From assembly GCA_030280995.1 (NCBI GenBank), contig JASXTE010000008.1:7149001-7213000 (forward strand): a stretch of DNA of 64,000 nt. The letters are read 5' to 3'. The notes below the pieces were generated by a model, which was given only the letters and a program-made list of their open reading frames with translations, did no database searches and was not told where the DNA came from. Numbering within the stretch: position 1 is the first letter of the stretch; the number at the start of each line of letters is the position of its first letter. Position numbers and translations under genes: made by a program. Origin of the DNA: Hemileia vastatrix. Taxonomy: Eukaryota; Basidiomycota; Pucciniomycetes; Pucciniales; Zaghouaniaceae. Of this stretch, positions 23,701 through 33,862 are shown one piece after another.

Positions 23701-26183
23701 GGTAATGTGCAGTCAGATGGGATCAATTCTCTCTATGGCAACAAAAAAACATTTTTTTTATTAAACTTCACTACAAGTAGTTTTGTTTAGCTGAATAATC
23801 CACCTGTCGTTCTTCCCAACCTCAGGTGTATAATTTTTTATCTTTATAAAAAAAGGTCACTTATTAAAATTTAGCCCTGATGGCTCCCATTTGTTTCAAC
23901 ACTTCTACTGGCTCTTGAGAGAAAGAATTTTACTAGTATTTTGTTTTTCATAATTGATCTCTTTGAGATTAATTTTACCTTTTTATTTCTCTTTTTTTTA
24001 ATATCTATTTAAATTATTGTAAATCTAATCATTTTCATATTTTTTACTTTTATTTCATAATATTATAAAAGGTGTAACATCACCTGGTATGCATTTGGCA
24101 CATGAGTTTTTTCTATACTTATAATATTAATAATATAATGGTGACAATAAATTAATCAAATGATATATATGAGTGAGGCACAAAGATCAAGTACCAATGG
24201 ACATGTTTATAAGAAATACCAGATTAACTGAAGAAAAATTCTACCCTAGCTACTCTCCATCATAAATGTGTCCAGCACAAGTTTGGCCGAACTTGTGCTG
24301 GACACTTTTGGTCACATGCAGTCTGGTGTGATCGATTCTCTCTCAATCATTGCACTAGAAGTTGTTTGATATGGCTAAATGGTTCTGCTGAAGTTTTTTT
24401 TAAACCTCAGATTGGCACTTTTTTGTTTTTCAAAAAAGCAATTATAGTCCAAGTTTAGTGCCACTGGTGAGCATTCACCCCAACATGTCTACTTGCTCTT
24501 GATGGCAGTAATTTTATTTTAATTTTTTATTTCATATTTGCTTTCTTTAATTTTACCTTTTTATCCCTCATATTGCTTTTGTAAAACAAATCATTTTCAT
24601 ATTTTATTACCTTTATTTAATAATATTATAAAAGGTGTAACATCACCTGGTATGCATTGGGCACACAAGTTTTTGCTATACTTATAATATTAATAACATA
24701 ATGGTGACAAAAAATCAATCAAATGATAAATATGATTGAGGCAGAAAGATCAAATACCAGCGGACATGTTTATAAGAAATACCAGATGAACTGAAGAAAA
24801 ATTCTACCCTAGCTACTCTCCATCATAAAAGTGTCCAGCACAAGTTTGGCTGAACTTGTGCTGGACACTTTTTGTCACATGCAGTCTGATGTGATCAATT
24901 CTCTCTATTGCAATGAAAATGAATTTTTCTTCAATAATTGCACTAGAAGTTCTTTGATATGGCAATATTGTCATCCTGAAGTTTTGGTAAAGCTCAAGTG
25001 GATTTTTTTTTATTTTTACAAAAAAGAAATTAAAGTCCAAGTTTAGTGCCACTGGTGGGCGTTCACCCCATCATGTCTACTTGCTCTTGACGGCAGGAAT
25101 TTTACTTTGATTTTTTATTTCATATTTGATCCCTTTAATTTTACCTTTTTATCCCTCATATTGCTTTTGGATATCAATTTTGTCAAGGTGCACTTTTGGT
25201 CTAGAAGATTTGGTATGAAGTTTTACGAGGATTTTAAGGGTTAAAATGGATTCTCAACAATATGGTACATATTTCTTTATCTAAATGATTTGATTACTCA
25301 AATAACAGAGGTAAAATTAAAATATCAATATAAGCTATAGATTAGAATTATGTCCTTGTAAATACTAAAGATATAAAATATAGAAGATAAGTGTTATAGT
25401 GTAGTTGTGATAATAAAGTAAGGTAATAATGGAATGATTAAAAAACAACAAAAAGAGAGGCCTTATATAGGCAAAGTAGGGACAAGGCACGGCAATCAAA
25501 TTATGAAAATAGTAGTATGAGAGAGAGAAAAAGAATATTCCAGAAGGAATATTTTTAAATAATAAAGTTGTTCTAAAAAGAAGGCGTCAAAAAGATGTAT
25601 TTACAGATTATGTTAGAAATACATCAATTTATTTAATATTTACTGTAGAAGTCAATTCTAAATAAGAAATTTGAATTTTTTGTATATATTTAATATTATT
25701 TGAATATTAAAATCTTAATTTAATTTTAAAATCTATTTTTTAATATAAATTTTTATTTCTTCCAACCTGTCAAATGAGCACAGTGTTAGAGAAAAAATAT
25801 AAGGGACAATTTTATATTTAATTTTAATTATTTATTTAATTTTATCATTCTGTAATTAGTTAATTTATTATAAGTAACTTTAATGTAACTAATTAATTAA
25901 ATAATTAAAATGATAAGGTGCGGCTTCATCCAGTGAATAATTAATTATCTCACTGGGTAAGTCTAGTAGCCTGGCTGACAAATTTATTTTTTGTAAAACA
26001 AATCAATTTCATATTTTTTTACCTTTATTTAATAATATTATAAAAAGGTGTAACATCACCCGGTATGCGTTGGGCACATGAGTTTTTGCTATACTTATAA
26101 TATTAATAACATAATGGTGACAAAAAATCAATCAAATGATAAATATGAGTGAGGCACAAAGGTCAAATACCAATTAATCAATA
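17780..26183. repeat. Satellite of ~609-bp units, each with a 46-bp palindrome
   Basis: Twelve units, tandem and head-to-tail, in which a palindrome with arms AAAAGTGTCCAGCACAAG / CTTGTGCTGGACACTTTT starts near 18176, 18784, 19389, 20002, 20611, 21219, 21832, 22440, 23045, 23655, 24263 and 24826 (spacing 563-613, mostly 605-613). Each unit also holds a conserved lead-in (CCTAGCTACTCTCCATCAT), a trailer (GCAGTCAGATGGGATCAATT), a second, more decayed inverted repeat about 140 bp on, and an AT-rich tail. A partial 13th unit continues at 25981-26183 beyond the solo LTR. Short open frames here are artefacts of the repeat. Confidence 0.93.
25181..25980 (-). mobile_element. Solo LTR of the Gypsy B family
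   Basis: An 800-bp LTR on the minus strand, TGTCAGCCAGGCT...CACCTTGACA, flanked by AATTT on both sides (25176-25180, 25981-25985). It interrupts a satellite unit between GATATCAATTT and AATTTATTTTTTG. It has a TATATAAGGCC box like the other copies. A solo LTR implies LTR-LTR recombination after insertion. It is the innermost layer of the nest. Confidence 0.93.
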
Positions 26184-26749
26184 GTTCTTTTTAATATTAT
26201 AAATTTTTTGATCAAATAAAATGGTAATAATGAATTATATTTTTCATCCACAATTCCACTCTAATGATTCCCACTGCACAAAAAGGGTTCACTCAGTCCT
26301 TTCTTTACTGCTTGTGCATATATTTTATTGCCCACAGTACTACAATTTTTTGTAGTGATTATCCCACATCTGATTCAGGAATATTTTTGAACAATATGAG
26401 TTTTTTTTACAAAAGACCTTATCATATCCAATATCCCACAAAAAATACAACCTGTTTTTGTATTAAAACTCATTAATTATTAAGAAATTGTTAAAATAAT
26501 TAGATTAGACCCTGGCACAGCTAGATCCATACCAACCGACCTAAAGTCTTTTCAATATTGAAAACAATTAAATAAAATTATGATATCATACTAAATTATG
26601 GGCACCAACCATAATTCAGCACTTCTCATTTGCTCTGCTACAAAATAAGTGCATGTAGCATTTTTCTAACGTCGGACAGTTTTTCTTCCTTCCCTCACAC
26701 CTTTAGTCCAGAATGAAAATTTAGTATGAGTTTTGGTCAAGTTGGTTTG
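26184..26749. other. AT-rich spacer in satellite CACTA
   Basis: No gene or clear repeat is supported; short frames here have no recognisable motif. Confidence 0.6.
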
Positions 26750-27200
26750 CAAGTGTTATCTGTATGCAATATGAATTCATATTGCATATTTCTATTTATG
26801 CATAAAATATACTCGTTAAGCATCATTTTTTTTGCATTTTTCAATCATTATGCATATTTATGGATATGCATATGCATGCATATTTATGGATATGCATATG
26901 CATACTCATTATACAGATTTATATGCATATTAAAATATTTTATTCATATACATATATGCACCTTTTTTTGCATATTCAATATGCATATTTTTAATGCATA
27001 TTCAATATGCATATTTTTTATGCATATTCAATATGCGTATTTTTATGCATAATCACTATGCATATTTTTATGCATATTTTTATGAATATTTTTTATGCAT
27101 ATTTATTCTTCATAGTCATTATGCATACACTTTAGATAGGCTTTTCACATCAATTTTTAACATGCAATAAGTATCCACCATGCAAATTCAAATGCATATG
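26750..27200. repeat. ATGCATAT-rich subterminal array
   Basis: More than twenty copies of the self-complementary core ATGCAT, often as TATGCATATTCAATATGCAT, spaced 10-30 bp, lie 300-750 bp from the right end of the satellite CACTA. Dense short repeats near CACTA ends are usually transposase-binding sites; here there is no matching block at the left end. Confidence 0.7.
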
Positions 27201-27463
27201 CATCTATATCATACATGCAACATATATTCAAGTTTAATATTTGAATATTAAGGTATGCTAAGTGATGTTGTTCAACCTTTTGCCAAACCTGAGATTCACT
27301 GATGTTCAATGTGGTTTCTAAGCTCTGCTCAAGGAGGGATTGTTCTGGATTCAATCTGTGACAGTTTATTTTTTCAATGTTTTTTCATAAGATTTAAAAA
27401 CATATTTCTGGCAGTTTCAGGATGGTTTCCCAACAGTTTCCTGACAAATTCCTGATAGTTTCA

Positions 27464-27508
27464 AATAGAGGGAACTGCTAGCAGTTCACCCCCAGATTTC
27501 CCATGGTG
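27464..27508 (-). repeat. Right TIR of satellite CACTA
   Basis: Inverse of CACCATGGGAAATCTGGGGG plus GAACTGCTAGCAGTTCCC; pairs with 16214-16258. Confidence 0.9.
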
Positions 27509-27511
27509 AAG

Positions 27512-28260
27512 GATTATCAAACAAAAAGAGAAGTTTGGCATCAAGACAAGCTACAGCTGTTTTCCTACGAGAAGCATGCAACTGAGAAGACAATTATTAA
27601 TAGAAATTTACAAAAAAAAAAATTCTCACTCACTTTCCGCCTAGTATCCATCATTCTTCTTCTATTTAGCTTAGAAACATCTAATGATTTACTGGTTGAA
27701 ATTTTTCCTCGAAGCCATTGTTCCAGAATTAGAGGCACAAACTTTATTATTTCTTCAGAATGATCTATGTGATACTGATCAAATGCCAGGTACTTATGGG
27801 CATAGCAATAGTGCTTTGTCAAGTTTTGGATGATTCTTTGATTCCAATCTCTGTGCTCCATGTTGAATGAGAGGCATAAGCAGGGAATCCCAACATTAAT
27901 GGCATCTTGATGGCAAGTATGGTAAAAAACCAGGGGAATAGTTTTTTGGCGTCCAGATGGTGATAAAGAAGTTTCTTCAAGGGTGTACATATTTTCAGGT
28001 GGTGGAGATAAATTAGTAGTAACTAGTTCATTTGAAAGAGATGATAATTCAGCAGTGGTTGGTGGAGGTGGGAAATTGTCCAGCTTTTGACATTTTCCCA
28101 AGACAAGTTTCATGAAGTCAATAACTGAAATGGTGAAAGCAGCCTTAGAACTTGGAACACCAATTTGGGAAAGAATTATGTTAAAAGCACGTGTGCTCTT
28201 GAAGCCTGTGGTAGGAATCAAAGTAGAAGCTAATACAAGAGGTGAACAAATTACTTTTAA
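27512..28260 (-). pseudogene. ORF X, 5' part (right of the satellite CACTA)
   Basis: Minus-strand exon 27640-28221 (about) encodes SKAAFTISVIDFMKLVLGK, a Pro-rich patch NFPPPPTTAELSS, then GIPCLCLSFNMEHRDWNQRI and PLILEQWLRGK, followed by a short intron (GTGAGTGAG donor at about 27638, TTCTCAG acceptor at about 27590) and the exon LHASRRKTAVACLDAKLLF LFDNP that is cut by the CACTA. X-prime at 39036-39872 has the same exon order (LGFSIISFARLLLG, GISCFCYLWGSSMDGDWNST, SILERWISGK, LHDGRINMASSFF), so X is a multi-exon gene conserved between two diverged copies. The first exon(s) upstream of 28221 are not clear. No enzymatic motif recognised. Confidence 0.72.
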
Positions 28261-28261
28261 A

Positions 28262-28711
28262 AAAGAATGAAAGCCTTACATGTTGGAATCATTTTTGAAG
28301 GTATTTTTTCCATAATCTATAAATGTGAAATTTTTCTAGATTATTAAAATGTAAGGGCATAATCACCTCCATATATATTATTTTAAAAATATGCCCCTTT
28401 GTGTAAAATTAACAAAGAATTTAACATATAAAAATTTCCTTTGTATTTGTGACACAGTAAAAAATTTATAAAAAAAAATATATGGCTAAGCTACTTAATT
28501 GATAGTGGTCAAGTACACTGAAGAATTCAAAATTTTCTTAAGGAAAATAATAAAAAAATAAAGTTTAAAATTTAATGTTTCATTCAGGAAGGGCAAGACT
28601 AATAAAAAAATAAATTTTAGTTTGATGGTGATGAGATGGTAGAGTTAATGAAACATACTTAGCAACATCTAACTTAATGGTTTTTACCTAGATCAACAAT
28701 AATTAATAAGA
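28262..28711. other. AT-rich spacer between X and SNF2
   Basis: Nothing coding is supported; it may include the X promoter and the SNF2 3' end. Confidence 0.5.
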
Positions 28712-30952
28712 GAGAATTTTTAAATGAATGTGAAAGAAATGGTGCTGACACGTGAAATATTTTCCTCAATAGTAGATTCAACAATATACTTGTATACATA
28801 AACTTCTTTTTCTTGGCCAATGCAATTAACACGACCGATTGCCTGCTTCTCAGAAGCTGGTTTCCAAGTTGGCTCCTAAAGAAAAAAATCTTATAAATAA
28901 AGGTTCTTGGTAAAATTATAAATACTTACCATTAAGAACACATGAGATGCCATAGTGAGATTCAATCCTTCTCCGCCTGCCTTGAGATTCATCAGGAGTA
29001 AACCAGTCTTGATAAGTGAAAATGACTTGAGAACATTCTTGCATGTACTTTCATTGGTTGTGCCATCAAATAGAATGTGACATATTTCATAATCATCAAG
29101 TGCAAATGAAATCCTATTTTTTTTGAAGACATATCAGTTTTAACAGCAATGAAATGGATTTAGGGATCCAGTATTAATTTCCAAAAAACCTACAACTTCA
29201 GGGTAGTAGTCCACTCTGAGAAAATAATGCACTTCACATTTGAATCCTGTGAAATTAATTTGTGAAGTGTTTTAATAAGGTGAACCAATTTTGGACTATC
29301 CCTCCAATTCATATGCTCAACAGATTTGATCTCTGAGTCATATGGTATTTTGGGATGAGTAAAAAATCTGTGCAAACCGGTCAATTTTACTAAAGTTGAT
29401 TGATCTTTTGAAGCTAGGTTGTCACTACTGCCAATTCCAAGAGATTGAAAAGTTTTTGAATGCCTTTCAGAGTAAAGACAAGCAAGGTCCTCAGTAAGCT
29501 TGATGAATATTTTATTTTCATGTATAGAGGGAGTGAGCTGATCATTAATCGTGTCTAGGCCAACTGATTGTCAGGATTGTCTGATCATTACATCACCCAA
29601 GATATCCTGGATAACATTTTTCACCTTTGTGTTATTTCCTTCTTTTGCATGCTGTGCCACATGCTGATTCCACCCAGCAGGAGTAGTGAATGGTGCAAGT
29701 CGAAGGCACCCGAAGATGGCAAACAAATCTTGACAGCTATTTTGAATTGGTGTTCCAGTAATGCACAGCTGTCGAGAGGTCTTCAAGCCAAGGACTGCTG
29801 TTGAGGCCTTGCTTCTTAATTCATGAATGTGGCTTCAAAGTAAATTGGACTTAGAAGTGAAAAACTAAGAGTAGGAAAATTTTCAACTTACTGAGCTTCA
29901 TCTAGAATAACACGAAACCAGCGAACATGATATAACCCCTTGCTTGTGTTGATATCCTCCAAGTCATTTACCACCAGATTGTAGCTAGTCAGAACTACAT
30001 GTGAATCAAGCCAGCTGTTGAAAGTTTTGTGTCGCCCTCTGCCATGGTAGATACTGATTTTGAGATTGATATCAGCTGATACATGCCGGATGATTTCATC
30101 TTTCAATTGCTGAAGCAAGCTTCTAGGGACAATTATTAAGGTTTCCTTTAGTCTTGGAGTGCTTGACTGTGCATCAACAAGGTGGGAAAATTGAGAAGCT
30201 TTGTCTAAGGTGTTTAAAATTACTGCAATAGTGGTAACTGTCTTTCCTAGACCCATTACATCTGCTAGCAGAATTGATTTAGAAGGAGGATTCTGGAGGA
30301 GTTCTCGGCTCAAATAATTTTCCCAGCTATTCTCCCTTGTCTGTTGCCAAAGGTAAGTTTGGGTGCGGGATTCTTGAGAGAGCATAAAAGAAAGCACATT
30401 CTTTTGATGTGGTAGTAGTGTTGTATTTAAATTTTGAAAATTGATTTCTTGTATAGGATGATAATGTGCAGAGGGAAGTAACAAATTGGTGAAGATAGAT
30501 GTAAGTTGATTGCTTTGACTGAATAAATCTTGTATGGGAAAGTACAAGTGAATTGATGGGTTATAGCCAGGTGGAAGAATAATTATGTTGGAGATTGATG
30601 CAAGTGCATTGGGGATGGTGACCAAGAAATTAGAAATACAGAAAATCAAAATATTAATTTTTAAGGGACAGTCAGCACCGTTTTGGGGTAGCAATGTAGC
30701 TACAACCCATAAAGGGGGTGAATCCTGCCCAGGAAGCCAACCCCCAACAGGAGCAACTAAAGTTTGATAACCTGGTTGGCCAAGTGGGGGACATAGGATT
30801 TTAGAATGAGTAGAGCGCAGTTTACCAATGTTTATATGAGGTGATTTTTCCCTGACCCTTTTAGTATGTTTTTTATGAGAGAGAGAAAGTGATACAGGTT
30901 GCTCCATCAAGCCTGGGAAGCTACAAGAGTCAGATATGTGAGATTGAAGCAA
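28712..30952 (-). pseudogene. SNF2-family ATPase, Rad5/HLTF-like, carried by the CACTA
   Basis: A near-complete SNF2 ATPase. Exon 1 (30952-29892): Q-motif region LLPHQKNVLSFML (residues about 179-191), Walker A ADVMGLGKT (230-238), IIVPRSLLQQL, VLTSYNLVV, VILDEA. A 59-bp GTAAGT...AAG intron splits the DEAH codon; exon 2 (from 29832) gives HHIHELRSKAS, LCITGTPIQN, MIRQS-stop (TGA at 29568) and on to KCIIFSEWTTTLKL. Then, after frame disruption, ILFDGTTNESTC, LLLMNLKAGGEGLNLTMASHV (28930-29000), an intron, and KQAIGRVNCIGQEKEVYVYKYI ending at 28712. DNA-dependent ATPase/translocase activity is the family role; no RING or HIRAN domain is visible. One nonsense codon and one disrupted stretch make this copy doubtful, though the motifs are well kept. 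It sits upstream of X and tnp2 on the same strand, deep inside the TIRs. Confidence 0.85.
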
Positions 30953-32315
30953 GCCAATGCAGACAGGAGAGGTAGAAGAAGATTATTCCATATTAAATAG
31001 AAATAAAATTTGAGAGAAAAAAAGATAATTCAGGAAGAAGTGGGTATTTATGCAAGATACAAAAATTTCATTGCCAAGCAGTCACATGATCTAAATAAAA
31101 ACTAAATTTATCCATGTTGATTAAAGTTGTGCCAAAAACTGTAGGTCCAGATAAAATATGACAAAAAAGATCAGCAAGTGATATTAACTGTGTTAAAATT
31201 TTTACATAGATTTAAATCTCAGGAGGTACACATAAGTCATAAGAGATTTTTAAAATTAAATATTTTTTTATTCATCAATAATCTAAACAGCACTTGTAGG
31301 ATTTATGAATTTAGTTTATCTCCCAAATAAAAGCATATATTTGGAAACCTTAAAAAACAAGAATATATTGAATGTTCCACCTTTTCAAGTGGAGAAAACA
31401 ATTTTTGGACTGAATAAAAGTTTTTATGGACACAGAACTACATCCATTAATTTTTATGTTTCCATTACACAGAATGGCAATGAGAAGGCAGGATCATTAA
31501 TATTAGAAATATGACTTCATTTACAAAACTTCTGTTCTTACACTGTTCACTTCAATTGGTTAAATTATCTGTAGATCACAGCCAATGAGTATGGAAAATC
31601 TGATATTTTACAGAGCTTATAATTTAACTTTTGCGATCTTGTAAATACAAACCACAGATTGCACTTAATAGAGTCAAACAGGTGCTGGAAAGTTCACAAG
31701 ATCATTTATTTTCATTAATATAATAAATTATTTATATAAAATATAAAATAAATACTCCTCCCCTATATTTTTCACAATAACATTCCAAAAATTGAAACTA
31801 CATTTTAATTCAATATATTTATCATCCAGTACATAAATATGAGTAAAAATTAAAATTAAACTTAAAATATTAACGGAAAACTTACACAACTGGAGGGGGG
31901 TACACTAGTGCCCAGGGGTGCACTACCCAGCCCCTTGCAGGCAGGTGCTTAGCCCTAATAAAGAATTTCAAAATGCCACTCACTTCTTTTAAGTTAAATA
32001 TTATTACTAACTTCTTTATTAAAATGGACTATCATGTTTTACTTAAAAATTTTCTTATTAATAAATCTTTTGAGCTTTTTCAAAAAGCAACTTCTGTTGA
32101 TTTAACAAATCACATATTCAAGAAATAATAACTATATATATATACAGTAAAAACACGCAGATGGCAAGGACAATGCATTATGTAATCACAATAATTGAAA
32201 CTAAATATTAATCAAGCAAAAGGCTAGTGGAGATGAAATAAGAAGCATACATACAGGGTAACACATTTTCCCTCATGCATTTCTCTTTTCAATCAGTATT
32301 CTAGAAACATACTTG
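30953..32315. other. AT-rich spacer with a GC-rich islet
   Basis: No gene. A ~70-bp GC-rich islet (about 31893-31960) contains TACACTAGTGCCCAGGGG and GTGCACTACCC, with TAGTGC/GCACTA inverted arms; it stands out from its surroundings and may be the scar of an element end. The remainder shows nothing nameable. Confidence 0.45.
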
Positions 32316-33490
32316 CATAAATGAGGCAACAGGTTGCCTCATGTATGCAAACTTATTTTTTTAATTTTTTTTTTCATACACCATCATCAAAATGAGAATC
32401 AAAAATTTAAAAAATGTTTTTTATACATTTCATACATAAAAATAATGTGTATACATGCTGTTGTGTGTTTTCTTTTTTTGGGGCACCAATATTGCATACA
32501 TGAGGCAACATGTTGCCTCATGTATGCAATATTACATTTAACATACCTTTTCAGTGATAGAGAAGTCCGGAAATATTTGACTTACATGCATACATGAGGC
32601 GACATGTCGCCTCATGTACACATGTGTAATATAAAAAACAATGATTTTTATTTCTTAAGTAAAGCACCTAAGCACAAAGATCACACACATGCATACATGA
32701 GGCGACATGTCGCCTCATGTATGCATGTGACAGAATCAAAAAAAACTACATGTTTAGTGATTACAAGCATGCATATGTGAGTTGACATGTCCCCTCATAT
32801 ATGCATGCATGCCCTCTGCATGAATAAACAAATTCACACATTATTAATATACATATATTCAAACATGCATACAAATATACACATGCTGCGGGAACAAAAA
32901 ATTTAAAATTTCAAATAGAGATATTGCATACATGAGGCGACATGTCGCCTCATGTATGCATTATGGATTCTCCCTTATAGAATAAAAATAACAGCACTTA
33001 TACATTTGTCTGTTGAAACATGCATACATGAGGCAACATGTCGCCTCATGTATGCATGCATGTGTAATAGTATTAATAGTTCAATTTTACCTATAGTTTT
33101 TTTTGCCCTAGGCGAGGGCCTGCATGCATACATGAGGCAACATGTTGCCTCATATATTCATGCTTGTAATTGATCAATATTATATATTTATTACCTTGTA
33201 TTCCACATGCATACATGAAGTATGCATGTGTGTTAGCCCATGTAAATATACAAAATGGCTATGTAATATATACAATAAAACACCATCCTTGCCTTTGAAC
33301 TGTATTAATGGTCTGGCAATGACTTTACTTACATACATACATGTATAATATAAAATTTTACTTACAAGTAGCATACATGAGGTGACATTTTGCCTCATGT
33401 ATGCAAAGTACAAGTTTTTGTAGCAGCTATTAATAGCCCTGCTTACTATTTTGCATACATGAGGCGACATGTCGCCTCATGTATGCATAT
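32316..33490. repeat. Array of long perfect palindromes with unique spacers
   Basis: About ten copies of a 34-40-bp palindrome with half-site TGCATACATGAGGCGACA lie near 32317, 32493, 32586, 32689, 32767, 32923, 33019, 33122, 33370 and 33450, plus a collapsed copy (CATGCATACATGAAGTATGC) near 33207 and a remnant near 33330. Copies at 32689, 32923 and 33450 are perfect over 36 bp. Spacers of roughly 40-135 bp are AT-rich and not related to one another. Some copies change GGCGACATGTCGCC to GGCAACATGTTGCC on both arms; one (33019) is changed on one arm only. Confidence 0.93.
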
Positions 33491-33862
33491 TGTTCAGAAT
33501 GTTATTTAATATCCCTATTAATTCAATAATATCAATGTTGCCACCCAGAAATGATGAAGTGAAGTGGCACACATATATATGGAAATTCAGAATGTCCTGG
33601 TTAAATCATGATATTTTTTTTCACTTCATCTATACATGGTGCCAAAAGTTATGTATATAGTCTCATAACATTGCAAAAAGATGTAATATTTTTAATTTAT
33701 TTGTATTTGGCGCATTATAGTATGAGTTATGCTCTACTTTTTTACATTAGTTGCACAAATGTAATGTAAACTTCCTTAGTCATGCCTGAAACCTATGCAA
33801 CCATATTTTGCATAGAATTTCTTAATATAAGCTGAGAAGTCTACCTGATTCATCCACAAACT
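33491..33862. other. Spacer left of solo LTR C
   Basis: I see no gene or repeat; ends with the AAACT target copy at 33858-33862. Confidence 0.5.

Larger units (their letters stand above)
16214..27508. mobile_element. 11.3-kb satellite-filled CACTA element
   Basis: Starts CACCAAGGGAAATATAGGGG and ends in the inverse of CACCATGGGAAATCTGGGGG. The TIRs are about 45 bp and include a GCTAGC-centred palindrome (GAATTGCTAGCAATCC left, GAACTGCTAGCAGTTCC right). TSD AAG at 16211-16213 and 27509-27511. It sits inside an exon of gene X, and its removal restores the exon. I find no transposase or other convincing protein in it; the interior is a palindrome-bearing satellite (16.8-26.2 kb), one solo LTR (25181-25980) and an ATGCATAT-rich block (26.75-27.2 kb). 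It must therefore have been moved by a transposase in trans. Confidence 0.9.

Noticed and set aside
18788..25052. Short frames starting MSSTxxAELVLDT in the satellite, on both strands
   Set aside because: They are produced by the palindrome in each repeat unit; no independent coding evidence.
26264..27052. Aromatic/hydrophobic frames possibly encoding small membrane proteins
   Set aside because: Arise from AT-rich and ATGCATAT repeat DNA; no motif or context supports them.
28712..30952. Helitron Rep/helicase
   Set aside because: Motifs are SNF2 (DEAH, GGEGLNL, QAIGRxNxIGQ), with no Rep HUH motif or Pif1 signature.
32316..33490. CRISPR-like array (repeats with unique spacers)
   Set aside because: Eukaryotic transposon context, irregular spacer lengths, fully palindromic repeats and no cas genes; better described as a palindrome array.
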